From Folioceros fuciformis (taxonomy: Eukaryota > Anthocerotophyta > Anthocerotopsida > Anthocerotales): a stretch of DNA of 27,140 nt. The DNA is taken from contig JBNGIO010004938.1 in assembly GCA_049999805.1 (NCBI GenBank), positions 1-27,140 on the forward strand, written 5' to 3'. The notes beneath the pieces were generated by a model. That model was given only the letters and a program-made list of their open reading frames with translations, ran no database searches and was not told the origin of the DNA. A program made the translations under genes and the position numbers. Positions 18,620-27,140 of the stretch are shown here, one piece after another (position 1 is the stretch's first letter; each line of letters starts with the position of its first letter).

Positions 18620-19554
18620 GGTTCACCAGATTTCTTCTTCTTACACTCTCGGGCCCAATGACCAGAAATTTCGGACCAGTTACAATTCCCTGGTCTCTTG
18701 GAGGATGACGAACCATTGTCAGGTTTGCCACTTGCTGGAGGTCGTGTTGCCTTGGACTTGTTTTTGTTAGGTCAAAAGCCTGTAGCTAACACCTTTTCTG
18801 CTTTGTTCTTAGGTGCACTAGTAGAATTCAAACGAGACTGCTCCTCTTGGTACAAAGCACCAATCACATCTTCACATGTGATTGTGCTTGCAGAACCTCT
18901 AGCAACTCCACTAGGTTTGACAGGTCCATTCTGTGTTGTGACGAAAGCTTGATAAGATGGGGGCAAGCTAGAAAGTAACCTTGCCACAGCCTGAGACTAA
19001 GGTATCGTTTTGCCAGTCAGCGAGGTAATCTGTGCTCGTAGTTGACGAAATCGGCTTGTATGTGCCGAGATCTTGTCTCCCTCCCTCATCTTCAATGTGT
19101 ACAACTCTGTCTGTATGGCACAAAGACTCATCATATTTTGACTTTTGTATGTCTTCTCCAACTGATCCCACATGTCAGCAGCGTCTGTGAGATGTTTGAC
19201 ATCCGGCACAAGGTCCACGTCCAGGCCATTGATTAGGAGAGCAACAACAATGCTGTTGTGCAGGTCCCACTTGGCAATGTCGTCAATTGTCGGCTTGTTT
19301 GCTCCAGTGGTAGAAGGGTTTGGTTTTGTGTAAGTTTTGTCCACAATGTTCCAGACAACTCGCGCCAGCAGGATGACCTTGATGCAAACACGCCAAACAG
19401 AATATCGGTTCCCATTGAAATGGTCTTTCTCCTTTAGCTCAAAGGTAAAGGTTGGACCAGACATTTTTATGGGTTTGGGATTCGGCTTTGTCTTGGGTCT
19501 TATGTTAAACTGACCAAATTGTTGAGCTAGTGCATCGATTTGTGCAGTGGACAT
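18620..19554 (-). pseudogene. Copia gag with defective zinc knuckle (element 2)
   Basis: The frame from 19554 reads MSTAQIDALAQQFGQFNIRP, then FELKEKDHFNGNRYSVWRV, MWDQLEKTYKSQNMMSLCAI and LKMREGDKISAHTSRFRQLR, the copia gag core. A TAG near 18998 interrupts it, after which the same frame continues LLSSLPPSYQAFVTTQN to a second stop near 18772 and on to a zinc knuckle. That knuckle reads CNWSEISGHWAREC: the second Cys of CX2CX4HX4C has become Ser. Gag would form the particle and bind RNA. Start chosen at the first ATG before the conserved core. Confidence 0.9.
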
Positions 19555-19678
19555 GCAGATCTAATTGAACACCTGAAAACTACGGCTTCAAGATGATTTA
19601 GGTACACCTAAACGTCCTGTAACATTCATGTTAGCTCATGCATCACGTTTTGATATCAAACTGACCAAGAGTGCAGGG

Positions 19679-19778
19679 NNNNNNNNNNNNNNNNNNNNNN
19701 NNNNNNNNNNNNNNNNNNNNNNNNNNNNNNNNNNNNNNNNNNNNNNNNNNNNNNNNNNNNNNNNNNNNNNNNNNNNNN
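19679..19778. other. Assembly gap of 100 N
   Basis: A 100-N placeholder in the leader of element 2. Unlike the gap at 683-782, its flanks do not repeat each other. Confidence 0.95.
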
Positions 19779-20173
19779 GCACGCGGCGGAAAGGACAGAG
19801 ACTTATCCTAGCCTTCTCTTGCTAACCTCCTCATCAAAGTGTTATTGGTTTACTTTAACACTTGGCCAAATGTTATGCAGGTTAGTTTAGAGAAAGGAAG
19901 GTAATGACGTTTCATTCCTTGACCTAGCTGCCATGTCCCGGTCTGCTGAACAGGTGCAACTCTTCTAAAGAACCTATCAACGTGCAAGGGACACAATGCT
20001 GTGAAAAGGGCACCAATCTGGTTGCAGCGCTTCAGATCCTGATGGCCTCTTGTGCTGGTGCAAGGCGCTCCCGCCTTTGTTGTGCAGCGGAAATTTCAGG
20101 TTTGCAAGCCATCAGCCGAGGACAGAATTGGTAGGCTGAATTCTCCCTCGTCTTGGGTTTGCACAATGCTCCC

Positions 20174-20668
20174 TCATGTTGCAATGTGCAGATCAGACAA
20201 TTGTTGTGTGATAGAAGCCACAAGATTCTTGATTATTTGTAGCTTCGCTTCGAAAATCCAAGGGATTTGATCAGCTGTTCGTGGTTCTGTCTTCAGATCG
20301 TCAACTCTGATCTTCAGCACTTCTTGGTTTGACAGCAAACGTGACAGAGTCCTCTCCACACGAGCCACGGTGGCCAAGGTCCTGTCAGCAGTACCTTGGC
20401 TAGTTTGTGGAATTGAATTTCTGTCTATTTGCTGATCACGTCGTGTTGCTGTGGTTCTAGGTTGGAAGAGAGACTCGACAAGGGGCAATTCACGTGCTTC
20501 ATAGCGTAGATTGTGATTCTGTCCCCTTTGTTGACAACGTGCTTTATATAACCTATCCGTAATTGGATTTCTATGTGCACTTTGAACTCTTAATCTCCCA
20601 CTAGAATGGGTTTCTGTAAAACTTCTAAGGCAAATTTCTGGGTAGTTCTGCTCGTATAGGTCTAGCAC
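20174..20668 (-). pseudogene. Pre-gag reading frame of element 2
   Basis: A 164-codon frame lies about 140 bases inside the primer binding site and 620 bases before gag. It begins LDLYEQNYPEICLRSFTETH, is rich in Arg and Gln, and its last 80 residues look helical (TLATVARVERTLSRLLSNQE, then KLQIIKNLVASITQQL). No in-frame ATG is present; an ATG about 40 bases upstream (MDDMSPIPLYHQIP) reads into a stop in the neighbouring frame, so a frameshift probably removed the true start. It lacks gag motifs and a zinc knuckle. Function unknown; a coiled-coil accessory protein or an N-terminal extension of Gag are possible. Confidence 0.45.
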
Positions 20669-20808
20669 GGTATTTGGTGGTACAAAGGAATTGGAGACAT
20701 GTCATCCATGACGATGTCTCCTTTTTGTGTCTAGATTACGTGCATTCCTAGCAGACGCTCCCTGCCCCTAGGCATTCTGCATGGAAGTTGCTGAGATGCA
20801 GAGCATGG

Positions 20809-20820
20809 GCTCTGATACCA
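20809..20820 (-). promoter_or_regulatory. Primer binding site of element 2
   Basis: On the minus strand TGGTATCAGAGC follows directly after the 5' LTR. It is the exact canonical copia site complementary to initiator tRNA-Met. Confidence 0.93.
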
Positions 20821-21022
20821 TGTAAACGTTCGGGATAGAACGAAGACGGCGAGAGCAGAACAAAAATTGATTGAATTAATTAACAACAAGGGTCTCATAT
20901 GTCTTTTATATTTAAACCTAATCACGAACGGTCAAATGTCCAATGATCACATACGATCTATAAACAATAACCTAAGCGAGTGTAGGTTAACCAATATGTA
21001 CGTATGCGTATGTATTCTAACA
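20821..21022 (-). repeat. 5' LTR of element 2
   Basis: 202 bp from TGTAAACGTT to TTCTAACA, the partner of 14117-14313. It is followed outside by the target duplication GGTTG and inside by the primer binding site. Confidence 0.93.
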
Positions 21023-21027
21023 GGTTG
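21023..21027. repeat. Target site duplication, right copy
   Basis: GGTTG, identical to 14112-14116, directly after the upper LTR of element 2. Confidence 0.85.
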
Positions 21028-22165
21028 CCTAAGGACAAGAAGGCATTGCCATGCAAATGGGTGTATAAGATGAAGGACATACCCCATTATGGCAAACCCA
21101 AGCACAAGGCACGATTGATTGCTAAGGATTTAAGCAAAAGCAAGGTATTGACTTTGATGAGATTTTCTCACCGGTTGTCAAAATGACCACATTGCGATGT
21201 GTTCTTGGTTTGGTTGCAAGGCACGACATAGAACTCGTCCAGATGGATGTGAAGTCGGCATTTCTATATGGTGATCTCCAGGAAGAGGTATACATGTAGC
21301 AACTAGAGGGTTTCATTGAGAAAGACAAAGAGAATCTGGTGTGCAGGTTAAAGAAGAGCCTTCATGGTTTGAAGCAGGCACCCAAGGAGTGGTATTTCAA
21401 GTTCCACTCATTTATGCTTTTTCAAGGCTACAAACGTAGCGATGAGGATCATTGCCTCTATACGAAGCAAGCTAAGGATGGAAGCTTGCTCATTTTGGTC
21501 CTCTATGTGGATGATATGCTAATAGTGATGAGATTTTAGCGTTAAAGTCAAAGTTGAATGCTCGCTTTAACATGAAAGACTTGTGAGAAGCAAGTCATAT
21601 TCTTGGCATGCGTATTTGTCAAGACTGACAGAAGCGTTTGCTTTACCTGTCTCAGACTAAATACATTTACAAGGTGCTTCAACGTTTCAATATGGAAAAG
21701 GGGAAGGTATTGAGTACTCCATTGCCTTCATATGTGAAACTTTCAAGCAAGGATTGCCCAAGGTCTGCGAAGGACAAAGCTGAAATGGAGAAGGTTCCAT
21801 ACTCATTAGCTGTAGGGAGTTTGATGTATACAATGATTGCTACACGTCATGACATTGCCTTTGCAGTGGGAGTGGTTAGCAGGTTTATGTCAAACCCTGA
21901 CAAGAAGCATTAGGAGGCAGTGAAAGGAGTTATGAGGTACTTGAATGGTACAAAAGCTTTGTGCTTATGTTTTGGTAGTGAAGATGCATCTGTAGTGGGA
22001 TATACAGATGCTGATTATGGAGGGGATATGGACAAAAGGAGGTTCACATCAAGTTATGTCTTCATGTGCACTGGAGGGGCAGTCTCATGGTGATCTTGTT
22101 TGCAATCGTACATAACGCTATCTACCATAGAGGCCGAGTATGTTGCAGCGATTGGGTTGCTACAG
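21023..22165 (+). pseudogene. Copia element 3, RT and RNase H fragment
   Basis: This plus-strand pol fragment continues the RT begun at 14042-14116. Blocks in order: [28 protein letters not shown] (frame change near 21130), [45 protein letters not shown] (YVDD at 21504-21515), frame change near 21535, VPYSLAVGSLMYTMIATRHD, VGYTDADYGGD and LSTIEAEYVAA. Stops occur at about 21298, 21584, 21624, 21911 and 22092. Homology ends abruptly near 22165, before the final RNase H block, so the 3' end is lost. Its sequence differs clearly from element 2, so it is another copia family. Confidence 0.9.
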
Positions 22166-24311
22166 GAGCTACATGGTGAAGGAGGAGAGGAGGAGGCAAG
22201 GAGGAGAGGAGAAAGAGAGGTCACACTCTCACAATGAGTCTCAAAAAGGAAGGGAGCTCAAAGGGGATATTTATACCCTCTAGAAGAGCTCCCTAGGAAG
22301 CTTCACAAGAAGCACACGGAAAGCTCCACAAGAAGCTTCCTTCATATTAGCTTAAGCTAATCTAAACTAATTGTACTTAACTAGATACTAATTTTAGACT
22401 AAACACATTAGTCTACGCACATTGGGTTTATTAACCCTACACTTATCCCACTATCGTTAGTATAGAATGGGTTTCGATCCCACCAAAGAGTGGCTGGTGT
22501 TCCCAATCTGTAGTGTATGAGATGACTTCTCCTAACTCCACAACTTCACAGCTTTTACATCCAACTGCTAACCCTCTACTCATGACCTTGCAACCCCTAG
22601 TCAAGACTCGGCTAGCTGCAGATAGATCAGGATTGTCACCCCTGACCTGACTACACAACCTCCCACTTCACACTTCTCATGTCTCACATCCCTCTTCCAT
22701 CTTAACTACTCTGACCTTGCTATCTCCGATTAGAGGTACTACTCAACTTTCGATAGACCTGCCTACTGCAGACAAGTCAAGACTGTCACTCCTACCCTGC
22801 CAACGGTTCAGGTCGCCACTGCCGACCTATGGACAAATCTTCACACTCTTGGCTACTGTAGCTGGTACTGCCTACAGCCCCCTCACTCCAAGTATTGGAA
22901 ACCACAAGTTAGAACCTGCAGGAGGAAGCTACAACAAGGTTGCAACCCTCCCCCGTCAGATCCTGCTAGCACCACATCAGAAACACACATACCAATTAGG
23001 GCAATTTGAGGAACCTCAGCCTCAGGCTCCTTGCCAGGCCTTGAGCCCTCTCGGTGCCTTGCAACTCTAAACACTACAATGACCTTCATATCTACTCCTC
23101 TACTTGTTCTCCCCTCCACGGGTCAGAACTCTCATACGCTACCCCACAGATTGATGGAACTTGACCTTACCTCCTACCAAACACCAAGTCTCCTTGGCCG
23201 GCCACACACTAGCAAGACTAGCATGCGGGAACAGTAGGGACAGCAACCATGGACACTTGCACCATCAACCAACAAACCCCAACCTCATCCACATCTACAG
23301 CTGCAACTCAGCAACATCTGACCGGAAAGGGAGACGAGGTCTCAACCACATCAATTAGTTGAAACAAGACACATCTGGAGCTCAAGAAGCAAGAGCTGAA
23401 GACTAAAGGGCGGCAAGTGACAAAATGAGTTCATGGAACTCTCCTAGCCTTATAGGAGCTCCCCTCTCTTCACGCTCTCTCTCTCCTTAGGTCAATACTA
23501 TAAAAAAATAATTAAATTAATGAACCTCTTGGCTCATTGACCTAGGCCTGCCTAGAAAGTGACTTGGTGTCAGAAGCCTTAATGGGCCTACCATTTAGCC
23601 CAATCACCACAAGTCAACGTAAACTAAGTCTAACTAGTGGGGTCTGTCCCCACTCCTGACAGTCCTCCGCCAGCTGTGTCCTTGAGAGGGAACCCTATGA
23701 TCTTTTGCTGGCTGCAATTATCCTCGTCCTCCTGTGCTATCACCACATCAGCTGGTCTCTTCCTTGTTGTTGACTGAGGTGCAGATGTTGGGTTGCTCTC
23801 CAAAAACATAGGAGGAGGAGACTCCTCCTATCCTGTAGGCAACACAAGTGATAGATCCACGTTAGCTTCTGTCCTGGGGTCAAGTGTCCCCAAAATCTCT
23901 TGTCTGTTGGATGTGCGTTCCACATCTATCGAGTTGCCTGTTGCAATCAAATCTTCCTCTTCCTCCTCTATCCTGCAAGGCACAAAAATTCTATCTTCTC
24001 CTTCTTGGGGGCCTTCCTTGGCACTGGAGGGGTGGAAGTGGAGTCCACCTGTCCCTCTGTCTCACCCATGCCCTTCCTTGTCTTCATGTTTCATTGGTTG
24101 AGCTCCAAGTCCAGCCACTGTTGACCACACTTCTGTCCGGCCAAGAGCAAATCACCTCAACGTTGGTGACTCCTACAGCAGGAGCCCACAGCACCCTAAA
24201 CCCCTCACAGCACTGCTTGCAGCTCCTTCATGATCTCATAAACCACCCTTCATCACCCCCCCCTTACAATTGCTGGATCACCTGCACCTAAGAAAGAAAA
24301 GAAAAAAAGAA

Positions 24312-24331
24312 GGGGGGGGGGGGGGGGGGGG
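24312..24331. repeat. Homopolymer of 20 G
   Basis: An uninterrupted run of 20 G after an A-rich stretch. Its length is likely to be inaccurate in the assembly. Confidence 0.9.
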
Positions 24332-24848
24332 AGAGAAAGAACAGGAGGCCAAGAGCCACACCCCCTCCTTTACACTCAGCCACAGCCCATGGAGATTGAG
24401 GCACTTGCCTCACTCCCTGCCCCTTGCCTGTGAGTGAAAGAAAGGAAAAAACACACAAAACGACCAGGATCTATACCCCTTTACCCTTCCTCACAGCCTA
24501 ATCCATCAGCTCTTGTAGGCAGCCCTTTAGAGGGAGCGTGGCTGGCTCCACACGCTGCCCTCCACACTAAACTCAGCAAATCAAGGGGGTGCAAAAACCC
24601 CCACTGAAACCCGCTCCCCTTATCAGCAAATTAGAAAGAAAGGTGGAGTCTTGGCAGGCAGCTCTTCACTCCCTTTGCTCACAGCCCTCCTCCACGCTTC
24701 TTCAGCCAGCCTTGCATGCAGCCTAGGCCTCCTCCAGCTCACAGATCCCTAGGATCTTGCCCCTAGATTACTCCTTGATCACGAAAAGGAAAAAAAAAAC
24801 CAGAAGAGGAGTAGCGGCCGCGTTTCCTCTCCCCCTTGGCAGCTTCAC

Positions 24849-24896
24849 TGCCTCTCCATTGTCCAAGCTTGTTGCCTCTCCACTGTCCAAGCTCCC
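24849..24896. repeat. 24-bp tandem duplication
   Basis: TGCCTCTCCATTGTCCAAGC (from 24849) recurs at 24873 with one change (ATT to ACT) in the first 20 bases; two units of 24 bp. Confidence 0.75.
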
Positions 24897-24979
24897 TGCC
24901 TCTTGCATCTCATAGATCCCTGCTGCCCGTTTGTTTGCTCACAAACGGCTACTTGCTCTAAGCTCCCAAGCACCTAAGG

Positions 24980-25111
24980 ACTTAGAGTGGCCACATGTTG
25001 CATGGAACTTGGAGTGCTTGCAGCCTGGTGACTTGGAGCTCTCGCATGCCACTTGGGAACCTAGAGTGCCGGCATGCAATATGGGACCTAGGATTCTTGC
25101 ATGCAGCCCGG
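24980..25111. repeat. Degenerate tandem repeat, about 26 bp unit
   Basis: Five imperfect units, each starting A-C-(T/C)-T-(A/G)-G-A-G and containing a GCATGC/GCATG-like core, follow one another. Confidence 0.6.
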
Positions 25112-25525
25112 TTTAGCAGGTTCTTGCTCGGACCTCTTACCAAACCAGTTCCGTCCCCCTGACAGATCCATAAGACTCCTATCCCTCGGACAGATTCTTC
25201 TCCTTACCATGCGTGAACACCCTACTCACATATATAGCTGCTGAAAAAAAATAGAAAATAAAACCAAAACCAACTAGGAAGGAACCAACCTTCCCTATAC
25301 TAGCGACATTTGTACAAATTGTACCAAAATTGGAACATTGGCCTGAAATTCTATGTTCCACATAGGTTGAGTAGGGGCTGGTAGGTAGGATCATGCTATA
25401 ATAGCTCAGTTTGGTTGCCTTGGCACGAGATCACTCCTTTGGGAACGAATCTCATGACTGCAACGACAAGAGGGTTAATGTGGACCTCTTTGTGACACAT
25501 TGGGGGTAGAAGGTCACTCCACACG

Positions 25526-25995
25526 ATGTCCAACTTAAGTTGGACGCCCATTCGCGAAACAGTGCCCCCGTATCAGGCACCTGTTCACAATGGGGTGGAC
25601 ACTAACGGGTTGCCACCCGTTCATTGTAACGGCATGCCCGTTCAACAGAAAGGTGTGACCCCTTATTTGCCTAAAGGGGGTTCTAATTTATTTTCAGCTT
25701 GCTCTCCTTATCAATGTTTTTCTGATATTCTCCAGCAGAAAAAGGCATTGATGCTAGTGGACCTCCTCCATAACCTCAACGGATTTTGGCAATGAGACGT
25801 GTTCCTCCCACTTACAACACCAACCTGGGGACGTCATTAGCATTTCCTTTTGTGGCAATTAAGGAGGAAGCTAAATCACCTCCACCAATTGAGCGATTGG
25901 AAGCTGCCTACAAGGAGTACAAGTTTCAAGAAGCTCAAGGTCAAGCATCCACTTCAGCACAAACTTCCCAACACTACCAAACACTTTGGCATTAA
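25526..25995 (+). pseudogene. Pre-gag reading frame of copia element 4
   Basis: An 89-codon frame from ATG at 25526 starts MSNLSWTPIRETVPPYQAPV and ends at 25795; an overlapping frame continues from about 25786 with TNLGTSLAFPFVAIKEEAKS, PPIERLEAAYKEYKFQEAQG and a Ser/Gln-rich end at 25995. A single frame slip near 25790 would join them. It precedes a copia gag by about 290 bases and so takes the same place as the pre-gag frame of element 2. The product is proline-rich then charged and helical, without gag motifs. Function unknown. The LTR and primer binding site of this element were not found upstream. Confidence 0.4.
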
Positions 25996-26282
25996 TTTAG
26001 CGACATCAACACCAGCCTAGTCAATGTTGTTGAAACTATTTGCAAAATTGAGTTAACTTTTGGTAGCCAAGGGGTTTAAAGAGAACTATCTAGCTGAGAA
26101 GGATTACCCAGCTGACTAGAAGGAGTAAGCTGAGCTATATTCACTTTCCTTGTAAGGTTCTGACAATATCTTCTGCTCTTAATATATTTGTGTTATTCTA
26201 AGTTGTGTGTCATAACACATTGCTCGCTTAACCTTGTTATTAAAGACAAAGATATAATAATTACATACATTTATTAACAAAA

Positions 26283-27140
26283 ATGTCAAGAACCAACACT
26301 CCTTTACCAACCACCTCTTCTTCTATGGCACGTGTAATAAATGTTATGAATGTCTCTATGGACATTAAAGAAAAGGATCGGTTCAATGGCACCAAGTGTG
26401 AGAATTGGTTCAGAAGGATGAAGATGGATTTAAATACTTGTGATCTTCTTCCTCTTGTTGAGGGGAATCTCCTTCAACCCACTGGTCTTCAACTAGCTAT
26501 CAATGCCTGGCTGAAGCTAGATCATCAAGATATGTACATGTTGGTGTTTGGTCTTAACAAAAATATTCTTCATCATACCAACGGCGCCACAATCGCTGTT
26601 GAAGCTTGGAAGCAGATTAATGACATTTATCAATCAACAAATGTCATGACCTTGGTCACTGTCCATAAAGACTTCTATACTCTTCGGATGCAACCAAGAG
26701 ATAGTATTGCTCATCATGTGAGCTGGTTTTGGTACCTCCGGGCACAACTGGCTGCACTTGGAACTACTATGTTTGAGTTTGATCTTGCTGTCCAACTTTT
26801 AGAGTGCTTCCCGGCTAGTTATCAATTGTTGGTCTCTTCTCAAAACCAGATCGTCTGGACGTCTCAACAAACCGTGGCCACAAGTGGGTGGTCAATCCAC
26901 CTTAATAGTGTTCGAGCATGTGTGTGTGTGAACCTCCAAAGTTTGGGGTAGTAGTTTGTTTTGGTTGAAAAAGGGTTAACAGTGGTATGGTTTGGTTTTC
27001 TTTTTCAACTTATTTTTCCTAATTTTTCTTTATTTTCTGGTCATTTTTCCTATTTTTCTTTGTGCCAATTGGGTTAATTGATCAGGAAATAGTGGGTTTG
27101 GTTATAAGAGTGGGTATAGGTTTGGTCCCAGAGCTGGGAA
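26283..27140 (+). pseudogene. Copia gag (element 4), runs off the window
   Basis: The 222-codon frame from 26283 begins MSRTNTPLPTTSSSMARVIN and has the copia gag core: MDIKEKDRFNGTKCENWFRR, AWKQINDIYQSTNVMTLVTV, YTLRMQPRDSIAHHVSWFWY and LLECFPASYQLLVSSQN. It loses the family pattern after about residue 200 and stops at 26951. Near 27090-27140 another frame reads SGFGYKSGYRFGPRAG, the Gly/Arg-rich linker normally placed before the zinc knuckle, so gag coding continues past the window edge after an insertion or frame change. It belongs with the pre-gag frame at 25526-25995. The knuckle and pol, if present, lie beyond 27140. Confidence 0.85.

Larger units (their letters stand above)
14117..21022 (-). 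mobile_element. Full-length but degenerate Ty1/copia element 2
   Basis: A 6.9-kb minus-strand element bounded by two related LTRs (14117-14313 and 20821-21022) and a 5-bp GGTTG target duplication. From high to low coordinates it holds 5' LTR, tRNA-Met primer site, a pre-gag frame, gag with zinc knuckle, protease, integrase, RT, RNase H, about 850 bp of 3' sequence, polypurine tract and 3' LTR. The integrase-before-RT order defines Ty1/copia. Two assembly gaps (18609-18618 and 19679-19778) lie inside. Multiple in-frame stops and at least two frameshifts make it inactive. By eye the LTRs differ at about 12 of roughly 197 aligned positions plus two small indels, so the insertion is not recent. 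It sits inside another copia element. Confidence 0.93.
22166..25500 (+). repeat. Non-coding repeat DNA, includes copy B of the dispersed family
   Basis: About 3.3 kb without a recognisable gene. It starts with a purine-rich run (22163-22218). An inverted repeat GGGAGCTC (22252-22259)/GAGCTCCC (22286-22293) encloses a TATA-like TATTTATA, which may be an LTR promoter. Sequence from about 22436 matches the minus strand near 1102 (exact 20-mer, then weaker similarity). The later half is C-rich, with short tandem repeats and a G homopolymer. It may be a non-autonomous LTR element or a long gypsy-type leader; the boundaries are not clear. Confidence 0.4.

Noticed and set aside
22470-22500. tRNA gene or SINE suggested by a GGGTTTCGATCCC stretch
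   Set aside because: The T-arm-like motif has an extra base, and no acceptor or D-arm pairing was found nearby.
22717-23358. Plus-strand frames of 65-117 codons in the C-rich region
   Set aside because: Pro/Thr/Ser-rich composition follows from the base composition; no domains or codon pattern suggest coding.
23793-24291. Overlapping frames of 74-135 codons
   Set aside because: Two frames stay open together in low-complexity CT-rich DNA, typical of chance open frames.

Overview
The window looks like nuclear DNA of a streptophyte plant: a seed-free land plant or a streptophyte alga is possible, and I cannot place it further. Three things support this. It holds one intron-bearing gene for a plastid-targeted triose-phosphate/phosphate translocator (TPT). 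The rest is mostly decayed Ty1/copia LTR retrotransposons primed by initiator tRNA-Met. It is a scaffolded assembly, with N runs of 100, 10 and 100 bases.

Layout. 1-1140: repeat-derived DNA with an assembly gap, related to sequence near 22.4 kb. 1196-2183: 5' part of a minus-strand copia-like element (broken pre-gag frame, hairpin-rich leader, primer binding site, LTR). 2184-5153: a second minus-strand copia body with gag, protease and integrase, but reverse transcriptase (RT) and RNase H almost wholly deleted. 5154-6397: a structured leader, an unrecognised reading frame, a primer binding site and an LTR. 6398-9540: mostly unassigned, with a broken gag-like frame (7446-8032), AT-rich repeats, a strong hairpin and a short tandem duplication. 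9727 to about 12.5 kb: the TPT gene on the plus strand, at least 11 exons. 13549-14040: C-terminal fragment of a probable non-LTR retroelement, minus strand. 14042-22165: a plus-strand copia pol fragment split by a complete minus-strand copia element (14117-21022) with two LTRs, primer binding site, polypurine tract and a 5-bp target duplication. 22166-25500: non-coding repeat DNA. 25526-27140: 5' half of another plus-strand copia element, running off the window.

The TPT gene is the only feature that looks functional. Its product would exchange triose phosphates and 3-phosphoglycerate for phosphate across the inner plastid envelope. All ten well-supported introns are short (72-307 bp) and free of recognisable transposons, although repeats lie on both sides of the gene. 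One intron appears to use a GC donor. Every retroelement seen carries stops, frameshifts or lost catalytic residues. I did not find evidence for a new defence or regulatory system. The less ordinary items are the reading frames between primer binding site and gag in several copia elements, their hairpin-rich leaders, and an antisense frame inside the nested element.
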